NCBI RefSeq assembly: GCF_000382265.1
Contig: NZ_KB907973.1
Coordinates: 124,001 to 188,000 of the forward strand
Direction: 5' to 3'
Source: Yoonia vestfoldensis DSM 16212
GTDB taxonomy: Bacteria > Pseudomonadota > Alphaproteobacteria > Rhodobacterales > Rhodobacteraceae
Length of the DNA: 64,000 bases
The notes under the pieces were generated by a model. That model worked only from the letters and a program-made list of their open reading frames with translations. It made no database searches and was not told the origin of the DNA. The position numbers and the translations under genes are program-made. Positions 8,700 to 17,970 of the stretch are shown in pieces (the stretch's first letter is position 1; every line of letters starts with the position of its first letter).

Positions 8700-8777
8700 A
8701 TAACAACCGGAATGCCTGATTGCCAGATGTCCGGTTTGGGCGCAGGATCACGGCAAATCCCCCCTGTGGAGACGCCC

Positions 8778-10316
8778 ATGTCCGACACGATCCAACTGAA
8801 ATCCCGCAGCGGTGGCCGCGCCGCGCGGGTCGCCTTGCGGTCTGCACCCTTGGCCGAGGACAAGCGCCCCGTGCGCGCGGGCCTGCCCGGTGGCCGCCTG
8901 AAGGTGCTGACCGATGCCGAGGTGCTGCGCATTCATTACGCAGCCCTAGATGCGCTGGAACAGATCGGCCTGTCCCAGGCCCCGCAATCGGGGATCGAGA
9001 TCATGACCCGCACCGGGGCGATCCTTGGCGATGACGGGCGACTGCGGTTTCCGCGTGCCTTGGTCGAGGATATGCTGGCCAAGGCCGCGCGCGACATCAC
9101 CCTGTTCGGGCGCGACCCGAAATACGACCTGCACCTGTCCGGCACCAACGTGCATTTCGGCACGGCGGGGGCGGCGGTGCATATCGTGGACCTTGCGACA
9201 AACACCTATCGCGACAGCACGGCGCAGGACCTGTTCGATGCGGCACGGATCACGCACAACCTTGATAACGTGCATTTCTTCCAGCGCGCGATGGTCTGCC
9301 GTGATGTTCTCGACAATCTCGAAATGGACCTGAACACGATCTTTGCCTGCTGTTCGGGCACCACCAAACACGTCGGCACATCCTTCAGCGACCCGTCGCA
9401 TGTGGCCCCCGGTTTCGACATGATCCACCGGATCGCGGGCGGCGAGGCGGCTTGGCGCGCGCGGCCTTTCATTTCCAATTCCAACTGTTTTGTCGTCCCG
9501 CCCATGAAATTCGCCGAGGAAAGCTGCATGGCGATGGAAAGCTGCATCCGTGGGGGCATGCCGGTGCTGCTGTTGTCGGCAGGGCAGGCGGGGGCGACGG
9601 CACCGGCACCCATCGCGCTCGCCATCGTTCAAGCGGTGGCGGAATGTCTGGCGGGCGTCGTCTATGTCAATGCGATGGCACCGGGGCATCCGGCGATTTT
9701 CGGCACATGGCCCTTCGTGTCGGACCTGCGCACGGGTGCCATGTCGGGCGGATCGGCCGAACAGGCGCTGCTGACGGCGGGCTGCGCGCAGATGCATCAT
9801 TTTTATGGCCTGCCGGGTGGGGCGGCGGCAGGAATTTCCGACAGCAAGCTGCCCGATATGCAAGCCGGATGGGAGCAGGGGATTACCAACGTGCTGGCGG
9901 GCCTGTCGGGGCTGAACATGGTCTATGAGGCCGTCGGGATGCACGCCTCCTTGCTGGGGTTCTGTCTCGAATCCTTGGTGCTGGGCGATGACATTCTGGG
10001 CCAAGTCATGCGCTGCGTGCGCGGGATCGACGTGACCGAGGACAGCACCTCGATCGAGGCGATGAAGGCGGTCTGTCTGGGTGGGCCGGGCCATTACCTT
10101 GGCACCGACCAGACGCTGCAACTGATGCAGACGGAGTATATCTATCCAACTCTCGGCAACCGCATGAGCCCCAAGGAATGGGTCGAGGCGGACCGGCCCA
10201 TGTTGCTGGACAAGGCCATCGCACGCAAGAATAGCATTCTGGCCAAGGCCGGTCGTCAGATCGACCCTGACGTCGATGCCGCGATTCGTGCGGACTACCG
10301 CATCTACTTCAACTAA
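8778..10316 (+). CDS. Trimethylamine methyltransferase (MttB) superfamily protein, non-pyrrolysine type
   Basis: The 512-residue protein aligns by eye with the MttB superfamily throughout (AALDALEQIGL near the N-terminus, HFGTAGAAVHIVD, a Gly-rich GLPGGAAAGISDSK, and a C-terminal GGPGHYLGTDQTLQLMQTEY). The frame is open with no internal amber codon, so it is the non-pyrrolysine form. Such proteins demethylate quaternary amines such as glycine betaine onto a corrinoid protein. The start follows GGAG at good spacing. It forms an operon with the dehydrogenase at 10327. No corrinoid protein gene is visible nearby, so the methyl acceptor is unclear. Confidence 0.85.
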   Translation: MSDTIQLKSRSGGRAARVALRSAPLAEDKRPVRAGLPGGRLKVLTDAEVLRIHYAALDALEQIGLSQAPQSGIEIMTRTGAILGDDGRLRFPRALVEDMLAKAARDITLFGRDPKYDLHLSGTNVHFGTAGAAVHIVDLATNTYRDSTAQDLFDAARITHNLDNVHFFQRAMVCRDVLDNLEMDLNTIFACCSGTTKHVGTSFSDPSHVAPGFDMIHRIAGGEAAWRARPFISNSNCFVVPPMKFAEESCMAMESCIRGGMPVLLLSAGQAGATAPAPIALAIVQAVAECLAGVVYVNAMAPGHPAIFGTWPFVSDLRTGAMSGGSAEQALLTAGCAQMHHFYGLPGGAAAGISDSKLPDMQAGWEQGITNVLAGLSGLNMVYEAVGMHASLLGFCLESLVLGDDILGQVMRCVRGIDVTEDSTSIEAMKAVCLGGPGHYLGTDQTLQLMQTEYIYPTLGNRMSPKEWVEADRPMLLDKAIARKNSILAKAGRQIDPDVDAAIRADYRIYFN

Positions 10317-10326
10317 GGAGCCAGCG

Positions 10327-11223
10327 ATGCATTACGGCTATATCGGGCTGGGTAATCTGGGGGGGCATTGTGCCGCGAGTTTGTTGCGCGCAGGGATGGA
10401 GCTTACTGTCACCGACCTGAACCGCGCGGCGGGGGATGCTGTCTGCGCCGCCGGTGCGCGCTGGGCCGACACGCCAGAGGCAGTCGCGGCATCGGTCGAT
10501 CATGTCATCACCTGCCTGCCGTCGCCCGCCGTCACGGCACAGGTGCTGGCGCGCATCCTGCCCGTGATGAAACCCGGCGCGCATTGGATCGAGATGTCCA
10601 CGCTTGGCCGCGACGACGTGCTGGCCTTTGCGGATCAGGCAGCGGCGGCTGGTGTGCGGATGATGGAACTGCCTGTCACCGGCGGCGTGCATCTGGCGGC
10701 ACAAGGGCAGATCACGATGCTGGCGGGCGGCGACAAGGACATGTTCGACCTGCACCTGCCAGCCCTGAAGGCTATCGGCAACCAAGTGTTCCACATGGGG
10801 CCGCTGGGGTCCGCGTCGATCATCAAGGTCATCACCAACATGCTGGCCTTCATCCACCTGAAAGCCTGCGGCGAGGCGCTGATGCTGGCGAAACGCGGGG
10901 GTCTTGACCTTGGGCAGGCATGGCACGCGATCAAGGCGTCGTCGGGCAATTCCTTCGTGCATGAAACCGAAGGGGCGCTGGTGCTGAACGGGTCCTATGA
11001 CATCGCGTTCAACATCGACCTGGCGCTGAAGGATCTGGGCTTTGCACTGGATTTCGGGCGCGAATTCGAGGTCCCGCTGGATCTGGCGGGGGCGACGGAA
11101 CAGACCTATGTCGCGGCGCGGGCGGCCTATGGCGGGCACGCGCAATCCCCGATGATCGTGAAACTGCTCGAGGATCTGCTTAAGACCGATCTGCGCGCGG
11201 ATGGCTTTCCTGCGCGGCTCTGA
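10327..11223 (+). CDS. 3-hydroxyisobutyrate dehydrogenase-like NAD(P)-dependent oxidoreductase
   Basis: The 298-residue protein starts with a Rossmann dinucleotide site (YGYIGLGNLGG), followed by the substrate-binding MELPVTGGVHLA segment and a helix containing the catalytic lysine region (GSASIIKVITNML), the order of the beta-hydroxyacid dehydrogenase family (MmsB/GarR). AAGGAG precedes the ATG. It sits 10 bp after the MttB-family gene and probably oxidises a hydroxyacid produced in the same pathway. The substrate is unknown. Confidence 0.85.
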   Translation: MHYGYIGLGNLGGHCAASLLRAGMELTVTDLNRAAGDAVCAAGARWADTPEAVAASVDHVITCLPSPAVTAQVLARILPVMKPGAHWIEMSTLGRDDVLAFADQAAAAGVRMMELPVTGGVHLAAQGQITMLAGGDKDMFDLHLPALKAIGNQVFHMGPLGSASIIKVITNMLAFIHLKACGEALMLAKRGGLDLGQAWHAIKASSGNSFVHETEGALVLNGSYDIAFNIDLALKDLGFALDFGREFEVPLDLAGATEQTYVAARAAYGGHAQSPMIVKLLEDLLKTDLRADGFPARL

Positions 11224-11225
11224 CG

Positions 11226-12035
11226 CTATTTCGTGATCATACGCCAGGACGCAAGGATCGCGCTGATCGCGGGAGGGTCATAGGCGAAAACGCTGGCCTC
11301 GTCGCCAACAACGGCGATAGCGGCTGCGCGCCCGTCACCCAGCGCATGATCGAGACATACCAGAAGCGGGCTTTCCTGCCGTGGAAAAATCGACTTTTGC
11401 CGCTTGCGGAACGGCCCGAACTGGTCACGCCAGATCATATCCAGCTGGGCCGTTTCACCCTGCGTGTTGCTGATTTCACCGTCTACGGCGACGATGTAAG
11501 CTGTGATCGCCGCCGCGTTGACGCTGAGAAACCGGATCATTCTTGATTGTGGCGCGGCGGTTTCCGCGACTTGCCACAAGCTTGCCAGGCCGGCCACAGG
11601 GATACCCGCTTCTGAGGGGTTGCCAAGCGGCTCGGCAGGTTGCGCCTGAATGGTGATCTGTTTTGCGTCCTTGCACAGGTCCAACAACAAGGTGCCAAGC
11701 GCCTTTGTCGTACTGGGGTCATCCTGCGACAGGACCTTGCCTGTCAATGCCTTTGCCGTTGGCGGCACCCCGGCAATGTCGACCAACCCGCGCAAGCGGC
11801 GGCCTGCCACGGACATGCGCAGCATCACACCGTCGATATCGAAAACAAAGGTCCGTTCGAGCACCGCATTGTCGATTTCGGCAAGAACTGCGGTCATCGG
11901 AGCGGGCACACCGGCCATCGAAATGACCCGGGCGCTACCGACAAAGGTGGCATCGTCGTCTGCCAATGCCTGAAGTTTCGTGACAAGCGCGCTCTGGTCA
12001 CTCACGGTTGCGGATCCCTTTTTGTCGGTGGTCAT
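11226..12035 (-). CDS. Uncharacterised protein, last gene of the kinase/GTPase cluster
   Basis: I do not recognise this 269-residue protein. It has no signal peptide or transmembrane segment and looks alpha/beta soluble, with alternating hydrophobic strands (AVLERTFVFDIDGVMLRMSV and, near the C-terminus, AAAIAVVGDEASVFAYDP). The ATG overlaps the stop of the small upstream gene by ATGA, so the two are translationally coupled and probably work together. It ends 2 bp from the convergent dehydrogenase gene. Its position suggests an accessory subunit of the phospho-signalling/GTPase module. Confidence 0.7.
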   Translation of the reverse strand: MTTDKKGSATVSDQSALVTKLQALADDDATFVGSARVISMAGVPAPMTAVLAEIDNAVLERTFVFDIDGVMLRMSVAGRRLRGLVDIAGVPPTAKALTGKVLSQDDPSTTKALGTLLLDLCKDAKQITIQAQPAEPLGNPSEAGIPVAGLASLWQVAETAAPQSRMIRFLSVNAAAITAYIVAVDGEISNTQGETAQLDMIWRDQFGPFRKRQKSIFPRQESPLLVCLDHALGDGRAAAIAVVGDEASVFAYDPPAISAILASWRMITK

Positions 12036-12394
12036 GCACCATGGCTGATCTTTTCTAGACAGGCACGGGCGTCTTTGAGAAAACTGTCCACAATGACATC
12101 GTGGCTGCACACGCAGCACAACGCATCTGTCGGTTCCCGCGCATCGCGCAGGTAGATGCGCAGGTGGTCCCGCGTTGCGACAATGGCTGTCATCGCCTCT
12201 GTATCGCCGATTGCGAATTTGCCGCCGGTTCCGAAGGCAAGTGCTGCTTCTGCGCAGAGCGAATCCAGACCTTCGCGGCGAAACGTCGTGTTGGAATTGG
12301 TGATCAGAACCATGTTTGTCGACAAATCCGCAAAGGCCAGTGTCTCACAACCCGGGTGTTTGTCGTGCAAGTTGTCCAGCGCGTCGGCGACCAT
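12032..12394 (-). CDS. Small protein, possible roadblock/LC7-type fold
   Basis: This 120-residue soluble protein has the alternating pattern of roadblock/longin proteins: a strand (TLAFADLSTNMVLITNS), a helix (LDSLCAEAALAFG), and two strands (AMTAIVATRDHLRIYLR) followed by a C-terminal helix. Roadblock proteins such as MglB regulate partner GTPases, and three GTPase genes lie immediately upstream. The fold call is by eye and tentative. An AGGA Shine-Dalgarno precedes the ATG; the 76-bp gap to the GTPase gene may hold a promoter. It overlaps the next gene by 4 bp. Confidence 0.65.
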   Translation of the reverse strand: MVADALDNLHDKHPGCETLAFADLSTNMVLITNSNTTFRREGLDSLCAEAALAFGTGGKFAIGDTEAMTAIVATRDHLRIYLRDAREPTDALCCVCSHDVIVDSFLKDARACLEKISHGA

Positions 12395-12470
12395 CGGTCC
12401 TGCCCATTGTTCCAGTCATATATCTGACTAAGGCAATTTTAAGGCAGGGGGAAGGGCTGTCGCGCGGATG

Positions 12471-13322
12471 TCAGGACGAGGCTCGCACAGCGCCGTCGCT
12501 GGTGTCATCGTCAGGCTCGGCATCCTGTCGCACCCGCTGCACCCGCCGTGGCATGATCGTCGCGCGCACCGGTTCGGGGATCTTGGTCCCGTTTGCGATG
12601 TTGTAGAGCGGCTGGTCGGTCCGGGCGGCGACTTTGGTCAGTTTCTCGATCATGTCGATCAGATGGGTCACGAACGGGCCCGCCCCGCTGGCATCCCATT
12701 TTTCGTAATCGTCGCCCGCTTGCAGCGCCTGCAGCAAGGAAATCGGAAAGGTCGCGGCAAACTGCCCGTCTGTTTCGCGGCGTACACGTTGGAACACCCG
12801 GCGGCGATCCTTGTCGGTTGTCAGCTTGTCATAGCGGGTGATCAACAGGACGGAAAAGTCGCGCACCGCGTCGGGCATCATGTCCCAGACCGCCGCTTCT
12901 GATTGACGCCAGGCTTGGGTCGCATGGGTACACCAGATGACGGCGTCTACCTCTGGCAGCATGCGTTCCCAGACGTTGGACGACATGTTTGGGTCCGAAA
13001 TGCCCGGAAAGTCGATCAGGTCGCATAATTCGAGGATGTCGCATTCCATGAAAAGCCGGATGACGCGGGTTTCCTGCACCGGGATGGATTCCAGCCGTTC
13101 GAGCGCCACAGGCTCTGTCGCGCCCTCGACAGTCACGCGGTAGGGCGCGGTGTCCCCGTATGACATCCACACAGGGGCAAGCCGCGTCGCCGTTACCTTT
13201 TCCGGCAGGGGACGCGCACCTAGCAGCAGATTGGACAACGTGCTTTTGCCTGCGCTGAATTCACCCATCAGCGCAATCCGGGGTTTGCGCGATGCTTGCA
13301 ATGCGGCGGTTTCGTCGGTCAT
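12471..13322 (-). CDS. Dynamin-like P-loop GTPase, short form
   Basis: The 283-residue protein is almost only a GTPase domain: P-loop GEFSAGKS (20-27), switch-I region with threonine (KVTATRLAP), G3 DFPG (104-107) and G4 TRYD (162-165). The P-loop and DFPG/DTPG forms are those of bacterial dynamin-like proteins, but the long helical stalk is missing, so it may act with the 694-residue partner. Its ATG shares one base with the partner's stop (TAATG), a strong sign of coupled translation. The C-terminal 40 residues are charged and probably disordered. Confidence 0.85.
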   Translation of the reverse strand: MTDETAALQASRKPRIALMGEFSAGKSTLSNLLLGARPLPEKVTATRLAPVWMSYGDTAPYRVTVEGATEPVALERLESIPVQETRVIRLFMECDILELCDLIDFPGISDPNMSSNVWERMLPEVDAVIWCTHATQAWRQSEAAVWDMMPDAVRDFSVLLITRYDKLTTDKDRRRVFQRVRRETDGQFAATFPISLLQALQAGDDYEKWDASGAGPFVTHLIDMIEKLTKVAARTDQPLYNIANGTKIPEPVRATIMPRRVQRVRQDAEPDDDTSDGAVRASS

Positions 13323-15406
13323 TATTCGGTTCCTTGCGGCGCGGAACGGGTCTGCGCGGTCAGCTCTTCGATGATGTAGTCGAACAGTTCTTCGCGTTCC
13401 TGCTGTGCGGTGATCCCGAAAATATCCTTCAGATCGTTGATATGCACCGTGGATTTTTCGCTGATATCGGTCAGCAATGCGCGCTGTTCGTCAAGAAAAT
13501 CGCGCAATTCACGTTCGGCCATCGCGCGGATGTCGGTCGCTTGCCTGTCCTTCAACTCTTCCACGATCGGGGCTGTTTCCGCTTCGATCAGATCATAGAA
13601 ACCACTGGCAAAGGCGCGATACCCTTTGCGGCGTTTCCACCAGCCTTTCCACCATGACGTTTGCAAATCCAGCGCGATCGTTTGGCCCAGCGTGACCGGA
13701 GCGGGGATTTCGGGGGCTGCGGGTGGTGTGATCTTGAAATTGTCCACAGCAACGCCGAACGCAGCGCGGTAGGTTTCCGCCAGATCATCCGACGTCGCCG
13801 CGAACACCTGATCGCAGGCGGCAGACACGTTGCGTCGCATGACCTGATAGCTGGTTCGCAGCAACATCCGCAGGCCGTCGGGGCTGTATTGCCAGACTTC
13901 GTCTTCACCCCGGCTTTCAAGATGCTGAAGCAGCGATTCAAGTGCGCGATCAAGGAACCGCTTGTGCGATTGATCAATCCGGGACCCGAATTGCTGGAAC
14001 ACGATATCAAGACGATCATCCAGCAACTTGAGGTTGGTTTCCGCGATCTTGTCCAAATGCCGGACCAGTTGGTCATGCGGCATCACCTCGACGGTGTCGC
14101 CGTCCAGACGCATCGAGACGATGGACGACGACGCCCTGACACCTGCGACGAGGTTCAGCGCACGTTTGCGTGAAGCGGTCAGAATTTCAGCGCCGGGCCC
14201 TTCGGTGATGCGTTCGGAAACCGCGCGGAACAGTTCGGGCACGCCCGACAAATGCCACACCAGTTCTTTCGTGCCCATGTCGGCGGTTTCAGCGCTTAGC
14301 GATGCTTCGGCCCAGTTGAACATCGCCTCGGCGCTGTCGGCCACGATATCGTCCAGATTTTCCGCAAGCGCGATATTGGCCCAATAAGCACTGCCGAAGA
14401 TCAGTTCGGGGTTTTCTGGGCCGTTGTTGTCGATCAGCGTCTGCAAGATGCTGTCGCGGATTTCAGGGACTTGCTCGGCAGGGTTCGCCAATTCGTCGAT
14501 CCGGTTCACGAAAATCACGACTTCACGCGATTTTACGTTTGAAATCAGTCGAATAAGGCCCATATCCATGGAGCTGAGCGCCTGATGCGCCGACAGGACG
14601 ACAACGCAGATGCGGCTGTCGCGGAGCGCGTTGATCGTGATCTGTTCGCGCATCATGAATGTGTCGTTCACGCCCGGTGTGTCGCGCAGGCACAAGGGCA
14701 TCGGGATCGCCTTGGCGTCCAGATAAAGGTCGGCGGATTTGGTGATATCTGCAAAACGGCCCTGCTGGTCGGGTTCGTCAAGATCGTCGAAATCGTCGCC
14801 CATGCAGACATAGCGCTGCACCAGTTCATCGTTCAAATCGGCGTAATTATGCTTCTGACCCAGCAAAAGCTCGAATTTACGGCCAAGACGGCGTTTGGTC
14901 TTGTCGCGCATTTCGGCGATTTGAAGGCGGATTTTCTCCATTTCCTCGTCTGCACCGGCGCGGGCGGACAATTCACCGATTCGGCCGCCGTTCTCGACAA
15001 GATGGTCCCATTCGTCCTTGTTGAAAAACTGGAAGGTCGCGGTCGGCGCATCGTCCGGCAAAGGCGCGTTCAAGTGCAACGACGTGACGACAGAGGTCCA
15101 CGGGTTGACATCGGCGGGCAGCAGATCGGGACGACCGACCATCGCATTGACCAGCGACGTCTTGCCGGACTTGATCTGGCCAATCATCGTGATGCTGGGT
15201 TCAAAGGATCGTAACTGCTTGATTAGCTTGGCAGATTTCTTTTCGGCATCCTGACCGCCCAGCTTGACGACGTCTTTCAACGTCGCCTCAAGGTCGGCGA
15301 TCTCTTCATGAAACAGGTCAAGCTTTTCAAGACCCAGGCTCATGAACGGGTGATGTGCTGCCGGGACCTTGTAGCCGTCCACTTTTGCCAGCTCTTCCAT
15401 CTTCAT
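13322..15406 (-). CDS. Dynamin-like GTPase, full-length with helical stalk
   Basis: The 694-residue protein has P-loop GQIKSGKT (76-83), a PWTSVV switch-I segment, G3 DTPG (242-245) and G4 NRID (301-304), followed by a long helical region as in bacterial dynamin-like proteins. Residues 585-594 read WWKGWWKRRK, a Trp- and Lys/Arg-rich patch suited to membrane contact, analogous to a dynamin paddle (inference). No classic transmembrane helix is evident. It is coupled to the short GTPase by TAATG; a 159-bp AT-richer gap upstream could carry its own promoter. A likely role is phospho-regulated membrane remodelling. Confidence 0.88.
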   Translation of the reverse strand: MKMEELAKVDGYKVPAAHHPFMSLGLEKLDLFHEEIADLEATLKDVVKLGGQDAEKKSAKLIKQLRSFEPSITMIGQIKSGKTSLVNAMVGRPDLLPADVNPWTSVVTSLHLNAPLPDDAPTATFQFFNKDEWDHLVENGGRIGELSARAGADEEMEKIRLQIAEMRDKTKRRLGRKFELLLGQKHNYADLNDELVQRYVCMGDDFDDLDEPDQQGRFADITKSADLYLDAKAIPMPLCLRDTPGVNDTFMMREQITINALRDSRICVVVLSAHQALSSMDMGLIRLISNVKSREVVIFVNRIDELANPAEQVPEIRDSILQTLIDNNGPENPELIFGSAYWANIALAENLDDIVADSAEAMFNWAEASLSAETADMGTKELVWHLSGVPELFRAVSERITEGPGAEILTASRKRALNLVAGVRASSSIVSMRLDGDTVEVMPHDQLVRHLDKIAETNLKLLDDRLDIVFQQFGSRIDQSHKRFLDRALESLLQHLESRGEDEVWQYSPDGLRMLLRTSYQVMRRNVSAACDQVFAATSDDLAETYRAAFGVAVDNFKITPPAAPEIPAPVTLGQTIALDLQTSWWKGWWKRRKGYRAFASGFYDLIEAETAPIVEELKDRQATDIRAMAERELRDFLDEQRALLTDISEKSTVHINDLKDIFGITAQQEREELFDYIIEELTAQTRSAPQGTE

Positions 15407-15565
15407 TCGGTTCCGTCCTCAATAACGCGGTCGCAGCACTAGTAACAGCAGTTCGTCCCAACGCCAAATCATGAGACTACACGACATTTATTGCGTATAT
15501 GGAAACAAATATGCGCGGCTTAAGTATGACGCCATTTGGGCGGTTTGTTCAACCGATGTCATGCG
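15407..15565. other. Intergenic gap inside the kinase/GTPase cluster
   Basis: This 159-bp AT-richer stretch between the 450-residue and 694-residue GTPase genes holds no convincing gene. It may contain a minus-strand promoter for the second half of the cluster; no clear -35/-10 pair or terminator was identified. Confidence 0.4.
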
Positions 15566-16918
15566 TTACGCTGCGAGGTCGGCCTGCAACTCGCGTTTGA
15601 CCTGCAATAAAAGGCTTACGGCCTCGATCGCGGCGCTGTCACGCTTTTCCATCTGCATCAATTGCACAAGGTCTGCGGCGTCAAACGCGGTGTCGCGGGC
15701 GCGTTGCAGCAGCGGATCGGTGTCGTCCCCGGCCCCGTCGAGATGGTCACACAACCATTGCAATTGCGCCACAGTCTGCGCCATGATCTTCGCCGGTGCG
15801 CCAAGGTCGCCGCTTTGGGCCATTTTCAGCAGCGCGGCACTTTGCCCGGTGATATGATCAACAGCGGCACGACAGGCGTCCCGGCTCGCAGGCTTCAGGG
15901 CAGCGACCGCCGGTGTTGCGGGCGTCGGGACCAAGGGTTTTGATATCGCGTTTTTGACACGCTGGAGAATAGCGTTTTCATCCGGCAGATCCGCTGCTTT
16001 GGGCGCAACGGTTTCCTGTGCGGGCGACGCTGGCTGCGCTTTTGCTGCCGCATTTGGCGCAGGAGCGGGTTCTGTCGGGATTTTTTGGTCGGTCACCGCT
16101 TCGGGATGCTGGGCCAGCAGCATATCGGCCATGTCGACCGCAGATTGTTTGCCAAGTTCCACTTGCTTGAGCACGGCGGCGATCAACGCCATACCGCCGC
16201 TTTCCCGCATCCGGTCCTTGTCGACCGACCCATCAATGTCGCGCGCGGCGATGGCATCCTTGGTTGCGATCGCAAGGATCTGGTTGAATTCGTCACGCGC
16301 GACCGCGTTCGCCTGCGCCAGAACCGTATCGAGCGTATTGTTTGCCCTCAACACATCGGCCTTGGTGATCATCAGAAAGCCGTGATCCTTGATAAGATCA
16401 GGCATTTGCGCCCAGATCGTCTGTTCTTCGGCATCGAAAGACAGGCTGCACCACAACATCACATCGCTACGCTTGGAAGCCCACTGGCTTGCACGGTGGA
16501 TCGACGCGGCGTCATTGGGCGATACGATCTCCAGCAAAGAAATCTTGGCCAAGGCCGGCAATGGCAACTGCATTTCGACAAAGACAGGGGCAAGGTCCGC
16601 GATGTCGGACAGATCGTCGCCGTCGTATTCTGTCTTTGACCCGTCAGACAGCGTACAAATGATCCGCGCGGTCGCGCCATGCGTCAGTTCCAGCGTCGGA
16701 AGACGCATGCCCTTTGGCACCACTTCGGTCCCGACCAGCAGGTTGAGAAGCATGGATTTACCCGCGCCGGGCCGACCCAGAAGACCGATGCGCACAGGTT
16801 TTTCGATCCGCTCCATGAGCGCTTCGGCACGGGTCTGGACCTGTTCGGGCAACTTGCCCGACGCAATCGCCCGCGCGAGACCTTGCTGCACGCGGGCGGA
16901 AAGTGATTGGTTGGACAT
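15566..16918 (-). CDS. P-loop GTPase of the kinase/FHA/PP2C cluster
   Basis: This is a 450-residue P-loop protein with G1 GRPGAGKS (48-55) and G4 TKAD (185-188), preceded by a helical N-terminus. The position expected for G3 (DxxG) reads LLEIVSPND, so the catalytic switch-II glycine and aspartate are not conserved. An Ala/Pro-rich linker (about residues 280-330) leads to a helical C-terminal domain. The ATG shares one base with the PP2C stop (TAATG). It may bind GTP without efficient hydrolysis, or hydrolyse only with a partner (inference). Confidence 0.82.
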   Translation of the reverse strand: MSNQSLSARVQQGLARAIASGKLPEQVQTRAEALMERIEKPVRIGLLGRPGAGKSMLLNLLVGTEVVPKGMRLPTLELTHGATARIICTLSDGSKTEYDGDDLSDIADLAPVFVEMQLPLPALAKISLLEIVSPNDAASIHRASQWASKRSDVMLWCSLSFDAEEQTIWAQMPDLIKDHGFLMITKADVLRANNTLDTVLAQANAVARDEFNQILAIATKDAIAARDIDGSVDKDRMRESGGMALIAAVLKQVELGKQSAVDMADMLLAQHPEAVTDQKIPTEPAPAPNAAAKAQPASPAQETVAPKAADLPDENAILQRVKNAISKPLVPTPATPAVAALKPASRDACRAAVDHITGQSAALLKMAQSGDLGAPAKIMAQTVAQLQWLCDHLDGAGDDTDPLLQRARDTAFDAADLVQLMQMEKRDSAAIEAVSLLLQVKRELQADLAA

Positions 16919-17970
16919 TAATTACCCCCGGCAGCGATCTTGGCTGGCGGTGCCGTCTCATCGACTTCCTGATTGCTGTCATCGTTTTCGGCGACGGTGA
17001 CGTGTTTGACGGGCTTGACCTCTTTCACGACAGGTTTGACCTCGCGTCGGTCATCGGCTTGTTCTGCCCGGGCGGCGGTGGCGGCTGCGACATCGTCGAT
17101 TTCGACGACACGGGTCGTCGTATTCGTATGAGCATCCACATGACCGACCGGTTTCGGACGCACGGCACGGATGACGGGCTTGTTGTGGTTCAGCTTGATG
17201 ACCGAAAAAGTGCAATTGTCCTGATCGGGATCGGCCAGTGCCTCGATCGCCTCGAGCAGATAGCCAGCGATCTCTGCTGCCTTCTTGCGGCGGTATTTCT
17301 GCAGGATGCGCTGGATCTGCGCATCTTCGAGATATTGCAGCCCGTCGCTGGAAACCACGACAATGTCGCCCACCTCAAGTTTGAACGGCGTCTTGGGGCA
17401 ATCGGACTTTGCCACACGGTCGCCGAGGATGACCGAGGTCAGGCAGTTGCGGTCAGGATGGTTCTTGCCCGCAACCGGGTCCAGCAGACCGGATTGCACC
17501 ATGAAATCGATCTGTGGCGCCATCGAATGGTCTTCGTTCAACTGCTGCAATTTCCCATTGCGGAAGTGATAAAGTGGCGAATCCCCGATCGACATCCAGA
17601 ACATGCGGTTTTCCACCAAAACCACCGACACCAGCGTGGCGCCCATGCCACGCGTATCGGGGTTTTGTGACACATGCTGCCGGACGACATCATTGGCATT
17701 CACGGCAGCCGCGGTCAGATAATGTGGTATCTCGCCTTCGAAATCCGAAAAATTGGCGCTTTGAAACTTCAGTTCGCTGAAAACTTCGGTGACGACGATC
17801 TTGCTGGCGACATCACCGGCGGCATGACCACCCATGCCATCTGCAAGCACCACGACACCTGTGTCGGCACCGAACGGAAAATCAGTGACGATCGCGTCTT
17901 CCTGATAATCGCGCCCGCCCTGGCAGATCGCTGAGGCGACGTCAAAGCGCGGTTCAGGCGATCGCCACAT
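16918..17970 (-). CDS. PP2C-family protein serine/threonine phosphatase
   Basis: The 350-residue protein has all main PP2C motifs: GGRDYQEDA near residue 18, VVVLADGMGGHAAG (39-52), GMGATLV, MSIGDSPLYHF, VVVSSDGLQYL and a terminal DPDQDNCTFSVI with the metal-binding DN. Metal-coordinating aspartates appear intact, so it should be an active Mn/Mg-dependent phosphatase. A charged Lys/Glu/Val-rich tail of about 80 residues follows the domain. The ATG lies inside the last 17 bp of the FHA gene. It probably reverses phosphorylation by the kinase encoded at 18865-21069. Confidence 0.93.
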   Translation of the reverse strand: MWRSPEPRFDVASAICQGGRDYQEDAIVTDFPFGADTGVVVLADGMGGHAAGDVASKIVVTEVFSELKFQSANFSDFEGEIPHYLTAAAVNANDVVRQHVSQNPDTRGMGATLVSVVLVENRMFWMSIGDSPLYHFRNGKLQQLNEDHSMAPQIDFMVQSGLLDPVAGKNHPDRNCLTSVILGDRVAKSDCPKTPFKLEVGDIVVVSSDGLQYLEDAQIQRILQKYRRKKAAEIAGYLLEAIEALADPDQDNCTFSVIKLNHNKPVIRAVRPKPVGHVDAHTNTTTRVVEIDDVAAATAARAEQADDRREVKPVVKEVKPVKHVTVAENDDSNQEVDETAPPAKIAAGGN

